A stretch of 64,000 bases of DNA from contig NZ_NKFL01000006.1 of NCBI RefSeq assembly GCF_002223055.1, positions 1,984,001 to 2,048,000 on the forward strand, given 5' to 3'. The number at the start of each line of letters is the position of its first letter. The first letter of the stretch is position 1. This DNA comes from Burkholderia sp. HI2500. Lineage in GTDB: Bacteria; Pseudomonadota; Gammaproteobacteria; Burkholderiales; Burkholderiaceae. The position numbers and the translations under genes are program-made. Positions 56,136 to 64,000 of this stretch are shown here, one piece after another. The notes below the pieces were generated by a model that was given only the letters and a program-made list of their open reading frames with translations, was not told where the DNA came from and ran no database searches.

Positions 56136-57446
56136 TTACGAGTGATGCCGCACCCCCGACACGGCGGCTTGCCTCGCGCCCTTGCGGCTCAAGATCAGCG
56201 TGACGACCGCCGACACCGCGAGCGTGCCCGCCACCACGTAGAGCCCCGCCGCATACCCGCCCGTCACGTGCTTCAGCCAGCCGATCGCGAACGGTCCGAC
56301 GAACCCGCCGAGATTGCCGATCGAATTGATCATCGCGATGCCCGCCGCCGCGCCGGCGCCGGACAGGAACGCGCTCGGCATCGCCCACAGCGGCGCCTTC
56401 GCGGCGCTGATCCCGATGTTGACGACGACCAGCGCAAGCACGGTCAGCAGCGCGGTGCTCGCCTGCCCCGCGAACACGAAACCGACGCACGCGAGCACGC
56501 ACGGAATCACGACGTGCCACGTGCGCTCGCCGGTACGATCCGAATGCCGCGCCCACGCGATCATCGCGACGACGGCGGCGATGCTCGGAATCCCGGTGAG
56601 CAGGCCCGTCTGCAGCGCGGTGAAGCCGAACTGCTTGACCATCAGCGGCGCCCACAGGCCGAGCGTGTACAGCCCCGCCGACGTGCCGAAGTAGATCAGC
56701 GCGAGCGCCAGCACGCGTGGGTCGCGCAGCGCCTGCCACGCGCCGGCCGTATGCCCGGCATGCGTGTGGCGCGCATCGGCTTCGGCTTTCAGCTTCGCGA
56801 CCAGCCAGTCGCGCTCGTCCGCGCGCAGCCACGCCGCTTTCGACGGTGCATCGGCCAGGCACCTGAGCACGACGAAGCCGAGCACGACCGCCGGCAGCGC
56901 TTCGACGATGTACAGCATCTGCCAGTCGGCGAGCCCGAACATCGGCGGCATCTGCATGATCGCGCCCGACAGCGGCGAGCCGATCGCGGTCGAGATCGGC
57001 GCGGCCGCCATGAACCACGCGGCGGCCACCGCGCGCTGCTTCGCGGGAAACCACAGGCTCAGGTACAGGATGATGCCGGGGAAGAACCCGGCTTCGGCCA
57101 TGCCGAGCAGGAAGCGCAGCACGTAGAAGCTCGTCGGCCCGGCCGCGAATGCGGACACGGCCGACACGATCCCCCACGTGATCATCACGCGCGCGATCCA
57201 GATGCGCGCGCCGACGCGATGAAGAATCAGGTTGGACGGCACCTCGAACAGGAAGTAGCCGATGAAGAACAGGCCGCCGCCGAACCCGAACGCGGTCGGC
57301 GACAGGCCGATCGCCTTGTTCATCGTCATCGCGGCGAAGCCGACGTTGACGCGATCGAGAAAGCTGACGAAGTAAAGCAGCATCACGAACGGAATGATGC
57401 GCCACATCAGTTTCCGCGCGACGCGGGTTTCCAGATCCGCTTGCAT
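56136..57446 (-). CDS. MFS anion:cation symporter (ACS family), tartrate/phthalate-type
   Basis: This 436-residue 12-TM transporter has the ACS features RIIPFVMLLYFVSFLDRVNVGFAAM, GGLFFIGYFLFEVPSNLILHRVGARIWIARVMITWG and FLLGMAEAGFFPGIILYLSLWFP. It imports organic anions. It lies 243 bases downstream of the tartrate-type dehydrogenase on the same strand, with a LysR gene divergent from that, so it is probably the uptake system of the same pathway. Confidence 0.88.
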   Translation of the reverse strand: MQADLETRVARKLMWRIIPFVMLLYFVSFLDRVNVGFAAMTMNKAIGLSPTAFGFGGGLFFIGYFLFEVPSNLILHRVGARIWIARVMITWGIVSAVSAFAAGPTSFYVLRFLLGMAEAGFFPGIILYLSLWFPAKQRAVAAAWFMAAAPISTAIGSPLSGAIMQMPPMFGLADWQMLYIVEALPAVVLGFVVLRCLADAPSKAAWLRADERDWLVAKLKAEADARHTHAGHTAGAWQALRDPRVLALALIYFGTSAGLYTLGLWAPLMVKQFGFTALQTGLLTGIPSIAAVVAMIAWARHSDRTGERTWHVVIPCVLACVGFVFAGQASTALLTVLALVVVNIGISAAKAPLWAMPSAFLSGAGAAAGIAMINSIGNLGGFVGPFAIGWLKHVTGGYAAGLYVVAGTLAVSAVVTLILSRKGARQAAVSGVRHHS

Positions 57447-57689
57447 GTGTCTCCTCCTTCGAGGTCGAGCCGGCTAGTTGTCGAGTCGTGCTCGGTGTAT
57501 GAATGCTCGCCGGCACCGCGACGAAGCGCGTGGGCCGGCGCGCCCCGCTCGCGTCGGGCGCGCGAGTCTCGGGACAGGAAAATCCGGGGACGATGAACGG
57601 GCGACGAACGGTAACCGGTTGCGCTCGCGCGCCGCCGCTGGTCGCTGGCCGCCCTGTCGCGGCCCGCCGGCCCATCGCCGCGCTTGTCG

Positions 57690-58772
57690 TCAGGCGGCGA
57701 CCGCCGCGTTCGCGACGCGCTCGCACACAGCCGCCGTCACCTGCGCGGTCGTCGCGCTGCCGCCGAGGTCGCGCGTATGCAGCGACGGGTCGACCGTCAC
57801 GGCCTCGATCGCCTGCATCACCCGCGCGGCGGCGGCCGTTTCGCCGAGGTGCTCGAGCAGCATCACGACCGACCAGAACGTGCCGACCGGATTCGCGAGC
57901 CCCTTGCCCATGATGTCGAACGCGGAGCCGTGGATCGGCTCGAACATCGACGGATAGCGGCGCTCGGGATCGATGTTGCCGGTCGGCGCGATGCCGAGGC
58001 TGCCGGCGAGCGCGGCCGCGAGATCGCTGAGGATGTCCGCATGCAGGTTGGTCGCGACGATCGTGTCGAGCGACGCCGGCCGGTTGACCATGCGCGCGGT
58101 CGCCGCATCGACGAGCTCCTTGTCCCACGTCACGTCGGGGAATTCCTGCGCGATCTGCTTCGCGATCTCGTCCCACATCACCATCGCGTGCCGCTGCGCG
58201 TTGCTCTTCGTGATCACCGTCAGCAGCTTGCGCGGGCGCGACTGCGCGAGCCGGAACGCGAAGCGCATGATGCGTTCGACGCCCGCACGCGTGAGGATCG
58301 ACACGTCGGTCGCGGCCTCGATCGGATGGCCCTGGTGCACGCGGCCGCCGACGCCCGCATATTCGCCCTCGGAGTTCTCGCGGACGATCACCCAGTTCAG
58401 GTCGTCGGGCCCGCAGCGCTTCAGCGGCGCGTCGATGCCGGGCAGGATGCGCGTCGGGCGCACGTTCGCGTACTGGTCGAAGCCCTGGCAGATCTTCAGG
58501 CGCAGCCCCCACAGCGTCACGTGATCAGGCACGTCGGGGTCGCCCGCCGAGCCGAACAGGATCGCGTCCTTGCCGCGCAGCGCATCGAGGCCGTCGGCCG
58601 GCATCATCGCGCCGTGCCGGCGGTAGTAGTCGGCGCCCCAGTCGAAATCCTCGAACTCGAACGCAAAGCGGTCGCTGCCGCGGGCCAGCGCTTCCAGCAC
58701 CTGCTTGCCCGCAGGCACCACTTCCTTGCCGATCCCGTCGCCGGGAATCGTTGCGATACGGTAGGTCTTCAT
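57690..58772 (-). CDS. Tartrate dehydrogenase / beta-decarboxylating hydroxyacid dehydrogenase
   Basis: This 360-residue enzyme belongs to the isocitrate/isopropylmalate dehydrogenase family: IATIPGDGIGKEVVPAGK, RENSEGEYAGVGGR, TVITKSNAQRHAMVMWDEI and FEPIHGSAFDIMGKGLANPVGTFWSVVMLLEHLG. The SEGEYAG and no-phosphate-binding pattern match tartrate dehydrogenase/decarboxylase (TtuC). It needs NAD+ and Mn2+ or Mg2+. ATG 58772 has GAGGA well placed; a GTG lies at 58778. Confidence 0.88.
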   Translation of the reverse strand: MKTYRIATIPGDGIGKEVVPAGKQVLEALARGSDRFAFEFEDFDWGADYYRRHGAMMPADGLDALRGKDAILFGSAGDPDVPDHVTLWGLRLKICQGFDQYANVRPTRILPGIDAPLKRCGPDDLNWVIVRENSEGEYAGVGGRVHQGHPIEAATDVSILTRAGVERIMRFAFRLAQSRPRKLLTVITKSNAQRHAMVMWDEIAKQIAQEFPDVTWDKELVDAATARMVNRPASLDTIVATNLHADILSDLAAALAGSLGIAPTGNIDPERRYPSMFEPIHGSAFDIMGKGLANPVGTFWSVVMLLEHLGETAAAARVMQAIEAVTVDPSLHTRDLGGSATTAQVTAAVCERVANAAVAA

Positions 58773-58880
58773 GCGCACATCCTCGATTGATTGTCAGCGT
58801 GGAGGCACTTTACCGAACCAGGAGTGCGGGAACCGGTGCTAGACTCAAAGCATCTTTAACTTTAATTCACGAATCCCGAC

Positions 58881-59789
58881 ATGGCGGATACCGTTCAGCC
58901 GGCCGATCTCGGCTTCTTCTCGACGCTGGCCGCGTCGGGCAGCCTGAGCGCGGCCGCGCGCGAACTCGGGCTGACCGCGGCGGCCGTCAGCAAGCGGCTC
59001 ACGCAGATGGAGCGGCGCGCGGGCGTGACGCTCGTGAACCGCACGACGCGGCGGATGATGCTGACGCCCGAAGGCGACGTGTATCTCGACTACGCGCGCC
59101 GGATCCTCGACCAGATGGACGAACTCGGCGAACTGCTCGGCAGCGCGAAGCAGCGCCCGAAGGGGCTGCTGCGCGTGAACGCGACGCTCGGCTTCGGACG
59201 CAACCAGGTCGGCCCCGCGATCTCGCGCTTCGTCGCGCGTTATCCGGAGGTGTCGGTGCAACTGCAGTTGTCGGTGATGCCGCCGCCGCTCACCGACGAC
59301 GCGTTCGACGTATGCATCCGCTTCGGCGAGCCGCCCGATACGCGGGTCGTCGCGCGACGGCTCGCGCCGAACCGCCGGCTGCTGTGCGCGGCGCCCGCGT
59401 ATCTCGCGCGGCACGGCACACCGGCGACGCCGCACGACCTGACGCGGCACAACTGCATCGGCATCCGGCAGGGGGACGAAGGTTACGGAATCTGGCGCCT
59501 GACGAGCGGGCGCGGCGCGGCACGCCACACGGAGGCCGTGCGCATCAACGGCAACCTGACGACGAACGACGGCGAGATCGCCGTGAAATGGGCGCTCGAC
59601 GGGCACGGGATCCTGATGCGCGCGGAATGGGATCTGCGCGACTATCTCGCCGACGGCCGCCTGGTCGTCGTGCTGCCCGACCACGAAACGCCGAGCGCCG
59701 ACATCTATGCGGTGTATGCGCAGCGCCACCAGATGTCCACGCGGATCCGGGCGTTCGTCGATTTTCTGGCGGACGAGCTGGGGCGGTGA
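58881..59789 (+). CDS. LysR-family regulator of the tartrate-type genes
   Basis: This 302-residue regulator has helix-turn-helix LSAAARELGLTAAAVSKRLTQMERRAGVTLVNRTTRRM and an effector domain of the DmlR/TtuA type (RFVARYPEVSVQLQLS; GEIAVKWALDGHGILMRAEWDL). It is divergent from the tartrate-type dehydrogenase with a 108-bp shared promoter, the standard arrangement for LysR control of the divergent gene. Confidence 0.87.
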   Translation: MADTVQPADLGFFSTLAASGSLSAAARELGLTAAAVSKRLTQMERRAGVTLVNRTTRRMMLTPEGDVYLDYARRILDQMDELGELLGSAKQRPKGLLRVNATLGFGRNQVGPAISRFVARYPEVSVQLQLSVMPPPLTDDAFDVCIRFGEPPDTRVVARRLAPNRRLLCAAPAYLARHGTPATPHDLTRHNCIGIRQGDEGYGIWRLTSGRGAARHTEAVRINGNLTTNDGEIAVKWALDGHGILMRAEWDLRDYLADGRLVVVLPDHETPSADIYAVYAQRHQMSTRIRAFVDFLADELGR

Positions 59790-60052
59790 TCGGGACGCAC
59801 GAAACGACGTCCGTCGATTCAGCAGAGACCAACGTGCGGCTCGGTCAAAAGCACCAATGTTTCAGCTATTTCGTCAAAAAATCGCCGAAATATTGCCACT
59901 GTCATATGAGCCGGCAGCGCCCGGCCGCCGCCGTCCGCTTCGCCACGGCAACCCGGCGGGATCATCGATCCGCTTGCGCAATCTCGTCGGTCAAGCGCGC
60001 GCACCCACGACGAATGCGAACCGTTGACCGCACCTGACTCGACACTTGCTGA

Positions 60053-61063
60053 TCAAGCTGCGGCCATCTGGGCGTCGACCTGATCAACCCTGTCCGCGGC
60101 GCCCACCGTCGGCCGCCACACCCGTGCGGTGATCAGGCCCGCATGGCCGCTCACCGCCGCCTCGAAACGCTCACCGATCCAGTCGACGAACGCGCGCACG
60201 CCGGGCGACACATGCGGCCGCTTCACGTAGACGGCCGACACCGCGATCGCGTCGGGCCGCCAGCGCGGCAGCACTTCCCGCAACCGCCCCGCGTCGATCA
60301 GCGGCTGCGCGGCGACGCGCGGCGGCTGGATCAGCCCGAGGCCATGCATGCCGCACGCCAGATACGCCTGCTCGTCGTCCACGCTGACGATCCCGTCCAT
60401 CCGCACCTTGCGCACCGCGCCATCGACGACGAAATCGAGTTCGGCGGTGCGCTGGCCCTGAACGGACGACATGCTGACCGCGCGATGCACGGCCAGGTCT
60501 TCGAGCGTACGCGGCACGCCATGGCGATCGAGATACGCGGGGCTCGCGCAGGTCACGCGCTCGAGCGTGCCGAGCCGGCGCGCGACAAGCGACGAATCGG
60601 GCAGTTCGCCGAGCCGGACACTGCAGTCGATCGCATCGCCGACGCGATCGGCCGCGCGCCCGGATACACCCAGCGTCAGCACCAGATCGGGATGCCGCGC
60701 ATGAAACGCGCCGAGCGCCGGCAGCACGATCGCGTCCGCGACCGCCGCCGGCAGCTCGACGCGCAGCGGCCCGCTCGGACGCAGCGCGGCGCCGCGAATG
60801 CTGGCTTCGAGTTCGTCGACATCGGCCGTGATGCGCACGCAGCGCCGGTAGTACGCGTCGCCTTCGGGCGTCGCCCGCAGCGCGCGCGTGGTGCGCACCA
60901 GCAAAGGCATGCCGAGCGCCGTTTCGAGCTCCTGCACGGTCCGCGTCGCGGTGGCGCGCGAAATGCCGAGCGCCTGCGCCGCACGCGTGAAGCTGTTCAT
61001 TTCGACGATGCGCGTGAAGATGCGCATCGCGCGGATCGGATTGTCCACCGGACACCCCTGCAT
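60053..61063 (-). CDS. LysR-family transcriptional regulator
   Basis: About 336 residues, with helix-turn-helix NSFTRAAQALGISRATATRTVQELETALGMPLLVRTTRAL and a substrate-binding domain (ELPDSSLVARRLGTLERVTCASPAYLDRHG). Start at MQGCPVDNPIRAMRIF (61063) is before the family N-terminus; the frame extends to ATG 61153, which overlaps the stop of the upstream gene, so a coupled longer form is possible. The C-terminal tail after SGHAGL is unusually long. Confidence 0.8.
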   Translation of the reverse strand: MQGCPVDNPIRAMRIFTRIVEMNSFTRAAQALGISRATATRTVQELETALGMPLLVRTTRALRATPEGDAYYRRCVRITADVDELEASIRGAALRPSGPLRVELPAAVADAIVLPALGAFHARHPDLVLTLGVSGRAADRVGDAIDCSVRLGELPDSSLVARRLGTLERVTCASPAYLDRHGVPRTLEDLAVHRAVSMSSVQGQRTAELDFVVDGAVRKVRMDGIVSVDDEQAYLACGMHGLGLIQPPRVAAQPLIDAGRLREVLPRWRPDAIAVSAVYVKRPHVSPGVRAFVDWIGERFEAAVSGHAGLITARVWRPTVGAADRVDQVDAQMAAA

Positions 61064-61145
61064 GTTTGCCGCATGCCACGGCGCGCGCTTGCGCGCCGTG
61101 CATGCGTATCGAGGAACGCCGCGCCGCCGGCGCGGCAGCGTGGCT

Positions 61146-61565
61146 TCAGCCATTCGCCGCCACGGCGCCGCGCGCCGGTTCGTCGAGCAGCTGCTGCGCC
61201 AGCGCGAGCGCGTCGTCGCGGGTGGCTGCCGCGTTCAACGGATAGCCCCATACCTTCTCGAACGCACCCGAGAATGCGTTGAGCGCCACGCGCCGCGCTG
61301 CGTCGGGCTCGATCGCGATCATCGCGGGGATCCATTCGCGCGACTGCGCGCGGTTGGCCTTGCTCCACTTCGCGAGCTGCTTGCGCAACTCGTGATCGTC
61401 CCCGCCGCGATCGTCGCCGGACGGCGCATCGTCGGTCAGAAGAACGAACGGTTCGCGACGCGCCAGCAACGCGTCGAGTTCGGCGATCAGGCGGGCGGGA
61501 TCGGTGTGCGTCGAACCGGTGTAACGCAACCAGACAAACGGGAATTCAGTCGTGAAGATTTGCAT
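61146..61565 (-). CDS. Hypothetical protein (139 aa)
   Basis: This compact alpha/beta protein begins MQIFTTEFPFVWLRYTGSTH and contains ELDALLARREPFVLLTDD, RAQSREWIPAMIAIEP and a basic-acidic tail. The layout resembles small STAS/SpoIIAA-like single-domain proteins, but I cannot name a family. Upstream at 61577-61595 lies GAGAGCGATTCTCATTTTA, which looks like a Fur-box-like AT-rich stretch. It precedes the LysR gene with possible overlap. Confidence 0.55.
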   Translation of the reverse strand: MQIFTTEFPFVWLRYTGSTHTDPARLIAELDALLARREPFVLLTDDAPSGDDRGGDDHELRKQLAKWSKANRAQSREWIPAMIAIEPDAARRVALNAFSGAFEKVWGYPLNAAATRDDALALAQQLLDEPARGAVAANG

Positions 61566-61690
61566 GTCGGCCTCCAGATGAGAGCGATTCTCATTTTATG
61601 GATCGAGGCCAGCGGCGTCATTTATCGTCCCGGCCAACCGCTTGCTCAATCCGGCCAATCGCGCACGCGTGGCGGCACGGCCGTCACCGC

Positions 61691-62491
61691 TCAGCGTTGC
61701 CGGTCGGTCAGGAATTGCGTCGGCGACTTGCCGGTCGCCTTGCGGAACATCGTCACGAAGCTGCTCGCGCTCTCGTAGCCGAGATCGGTCGCGATCTGGT
61801 GCACGCGGCGGCCGGCCGTCAGCATTCGCAGCGACAGCGCGACGTGCAGCCGCCGGCGCCAGTCGCCGACGCTCATCCCGAGCTCCTTCGCCGCGAGCCG
61901 CGTCAGGCTGCGCTCGCTGATGCCCACGCGCCGCGCGAGTTCGGCCAGCGGCGACTTGTCGGCCGGATCGTCGAGCAGATGGTCAATCAGCTTGCGCAGC
62001 CGCCGGTCGACCGGCATCGGCAGGTACAGATCCTCGACCGGCGCCGCGACGAGTTCGTCGAGCAGCGTCGCCATCAGCCGCCCCTGCGGCCCGTCGACGT
62101 CATACAGGTTCGGGAAGCTCGCCGCCCTCAGCAGCAGCTCGCGCAGCAGCGGCGACACCGACAGCGTGCAGCAGCGCGCAGGGAGGTCGAGCGCGGCGTC
62201 GGGTTCGACCAGCACCGCGTAGAACGTCGCGCCGGCCGAGCCGCGCGCCGAATGCGGGACATCGCCCGGAATCCACACCGTGCACTGCGGCGGCGCGCTC
62301 CATACGCCGCCGTCGATCTCGCAGTAGATCACGCCGCTCAGCGTGTAGAGCAGTTGTGCCTGCGGATGACTGTGCCGCTCGTGCAGCCATTCGGGCTCGA
62401 CGACCGAGCCGCCGAACACGACGAGCGGACGCGGCACGTGGAAGACTGCGTCATCCGCTGCGGGATCGGTGGTCGGTGGAAGCTGGCGCAT
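61691..62491 (-). CDS. AraC-family regulator with N-terminal cupin
   Basis: This 266-residue regulator has a cupin-like sensor domain (HERHSHPQAQLLYTLSGVIYCEIDG; WIPGDVPHSAR) and a C-terminal double helix-turn-helix (LAELARRVGISERSLTRLAAKELGMSVGDWRRRLHVALSLRML; VHQIATDLGYESASSFVTMFRKATGKSPTQF). It is divergent from a LysE-type exporter gene across 172 bp and is a likely regulator of it. Confidence 0.88.
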   Translation of the reverse strand: MRQLPPTTDPAADDAVFHVPRPLVVFGGSVVEPEWLHERHSHPQAQLLYTLSGVIYCEIDGGVWSAPPQCTVWIPGDVPHSARGSAGATFYAVLVEPDAALDLPARCCTLSVSPLLRELLLRAASFPNLYDVDGPQGRLMATLLDELVAAPVEDLYLPMPVDRRLRKLIDHLLDDPADKSPLAELARRVGISERSLTRLAAKELGMSVGDWRRRLHVALSLRMLTAGRRVHQIATDLGYESASSFVTMFRKATGKSPTQFLTDRQR

Positions 62492-62663
62492 GAAACGGTA
62501 GATGAGGAAGGAAGCCGGACGCGCTGCCCGCGCGCCTTTTCGTGCTTATACCAGAAAGGGGTTGATCCGGCCGTGCCGGTGCACGGGCGGCGTCTGCGGT
62601 CGCGCGCCGAAACGAATACAATGCCCCGATCCCCCGCCGCTGTGCCCACCTGCCGGAGCCGCC

Positions 62664-63290
62664 ATGTTCGACCTGACCACGCTGACCACCTTCACGGCCG
62701 TCGTCCTGGGCCTGTTCCTGATTCCCGGCCCCGCCGTGCTGCTCGTGCTGAGCCGCACCGTGCAGGGTGGCCGCAAGACCGGCATCCTGACCGGCCTCGG
62801 CGTCGCCAGCGGCGACTTCGTGCACACGCTGTTCGCAGCCGTAGGCCTGTCGGCGCTGCTGATGACGTCGGCGCTCGCGTTCAACGTCGTGAAGGTGGTC
62901 GGCGCCGCGTACCTGATCTATCTCGGCGTGCGCGCGCTGATCGAGAAGCCGTCCGATCCGTCGCTGCCGAGCGTGTCGCCGGTCACGCCGCTCAAGGCGT
63001 ACCTGCAGGCGATTCCCGCCGAAGTGCTGAATCCGAAGACCGCGCTGTTCTTCCTCGCGTTCATGCCGCAGTTCGTGCATCCGGAACGCGGCTCGACGTT
63101 CGTGCAGTTCGCGGTGCTCGGGCTGATTTTCGTCGTGCTCAGCTCGCTCTACACGACGCTGATCGCGTGCTCGATCCGCCCGCTCGGCCGCATCGTGAAG
63201 CGGCTCACGTGGCTCACGCGCTGGCAGGGGAAGATCATCGGCTCGATCTTCATCGCGCTCGGGCTGCGCGTGGCGGTGCAGCAGCGCTGA
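62664..63290 (+). CDS. LysE/RhtB-family amino acid exporter
   Basis: This 208-residue inner-membrane exporter has the signature GLFLIPGPAVLLVLSRTVQGGRKTGILTGLGVASGDFVHTLFAAVGLSALL, KVVGAAYLIYLGVRAL and NPKTALFFLAFMPQFVHPE. It exports amino acids or derivatives. CGGAG precedes ATG 62664. It is followed 13 bases later by the methyltransferase gene, likely one transcript. Confidence 0.9.
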   Translation: MFDLTTLTTFTAVVLGLFLIPGPAVLLVLSRTVQGGRKTGILTGLGVASGDFVHTLFAAVGLSALLMTSALAFNVVKVVGAAYLIYLGVRALIEKPSDPSLPSVSPVTPLKAYLQAIPAEVLNPKTALFFLAFMPQFVHPERGSTFVQFAVLGLIFVVLSSLYTTLIACSIRPLGRIVKRLTWLTRWQGKIIGSIFIALGLRVAVQQR

Positions 63291-63303
63291 TACGCGCAGC
63301 CGC

Positions 63304-64000
63304 ATGACGTCTGCCGCCGCGCCCGCCGGCGAAGTCCTCTACACCGACTCGCGCCTCGTCGCGCTCTACGACCTGTTCAATGCGGGCGACCAGGACTTCG
63401 CGTTCTACACCTCCGTGATCGGTGCCGCGCGGCAACGCATCCTCGATCTCGGCTGCGGCACCGGCACGTTCGCGCGCCGGCTGGCGGCAGCCGGGCACGA
63501 CGTCGTCGCGATCGATCCCGCGCCGGCGATGATCGAATACGCGCGACGCCAGCCAGGCGCCGACACCGTCCACTGGCTCGCATGCGGGCTCGACAGCCTG
63601 CCGCCTGGCGCACCACCGTTCGATGCGGTCGTGATGACCGGGCATGCGTTCCAGTGCCTGCTGACCGACACCGAAATCGACGCGACGCTGCGCGGCGTGC
63701 GGCGCGTGCTCGCGGACGGCGGCCGCTTCCTGTTCGACACCCGCAATCCGCGCATCCAGCCGTGGCGTGCATGGACACCTGAGCATTCCGCACGCAGCGT
63801 CGAGTCCCGCGAAGCGGGCATCGTCGATCTTCATCATGCGGTGCGCTCGGTGGACGGTGTGATCGTGACGTTCGACACGCACTACCACTTCCGTCGTGAC
63901 GCTACGTTGCTGACGAACACGAGCCGGCTGCGTTTCATCGCGCAACCCGACCTGCAGGCACGCGTGATCGCAGCCGGATTCTCGTCGGCCGACTGGTACG
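63304..64000 (+). CDS. Class I SAM-dependent methyltransferase (cut by window end)
   Basis: The first 232 residues are visible: motif I ILDLGCGTGTFARRLAAAGHDVVAIDPAPAMIEYARR, then PFDAVVMTGHAFQCLLTDTEI and VLADGGRFLFDTRNP. It is a Rossmann methyltransferase of the UbiE/Methyltransf_25 type with unknown acceptor. It lies in apparent operon with the LysE exporter. The stop is outside the window. Confidence 0.85.
   Translation, partial: MTSAAAPAGEVLYTDSRLVALYDLFNAGDQDFAFYTSVIGAARQRILDLGCGTGTFARRLAAAGHDVVAIDPAPAMIEYARRQPGADTVHWLACGLDSLPPGAPPFDAVVMTGHAFQCLLTDTEIDATLRGVRRVLADGGRFLFDTRNPRIQPWRAWTPEHSARSVESREAGIVDLHHAVRSVDGVIVTFDTHYHFRRDATLLTNTSRLRFIAQPDLQARVIAAGFSSADWY

Noticed and set aside
55249..58512. 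1087-codon minus-strand open frame
   Set aside because: It crosses three real genes as an alternative frame with Ala/Arg-rich composition and no domain. It is an effect of GC-rich third positions.

Overview
The window is GC-rich DNA with strong G/C third-position bias. Its gene content (tripartite MarR/Emr/OprM-type efflux, an OmpC-type general porin, kdp potassium pump, intracellular PHB depolymerase, LysR-heavy metabolic islands, DUF3717 and HHHH-motif small proteins) points to a Burkholderia chromosome, most likely the B. cepacia complex. That assignment comes from gene content and protein style, not from a database match. I see no rRNA, tRNA or CRISPR array.

Layout: 1-4.3 kb holds the end of a MarR-like gene and an emrA-emrB-oprM-type drug efflux operon. 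4.3-9.0 kb holds a CHAP/TIGR02594-like hydrolase, tiny ORFs (one resembling a GST tail), and a GcvA-like LysR gene followed by an MHS transporter and an amidohydrolase. 9.0-18.05 kb is an AT-richer accessory island: a SymE-like toxin, an anti-phage dCTP/dCMP deaminase (AvcD type) followed by an unusual LprI-like/ETEC_3214-like membrane protein, a doubly broken IS256-family element with visible inverted repeats, and a two-gene ATPase + DUF4435 pair matching the PARIS (AriA/AriB) defence architecture. The island abuts a multiply frameshifted core gene. 18.8-24.6 kb holds a chemoreceptor and a four-gene operon with MotA and MotB homologues headed by a protein that joins a cyclic-nucleotide-binding domain, a winged-helix-like segment and a FliG C-terminal-like domain.

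24.8-32 kb holds a GST, PHB depolymerase, small secreted proteins, a cupin and a histidine/basic amino acid ABC transporter whose promoter carries a HutC-type palindrome. 32.2-39.5 kb is the kdp locus in the order F - microprotein - A - C - B - hairpin - D - E, with a KdpD that lacks the usual N-terminal sensor domain. 39.8-52.5 kb holds a porin, HutC, a glycosyltransferase/TetR divergent pair, small proteins, a hydrolase, LysR, LysP-like permease, diguanylate cyclase and a FUSC protein. 52.9-64 kb holds argG, a P-loop kinase-like gene, a PL7-like lipoprotein with two LacI-type operators upstream, a tartrate-type dehydrogenase with its MFS transporter and divergent LysR, another LysR, an AraC/LysE divergent pair and a methyltransferase cut by the window end.

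Best candidates for something undescribed: the deaminase plus LprI-like pair inside the defence island, and the cNMP-FliG-like protein in the Mot operon.
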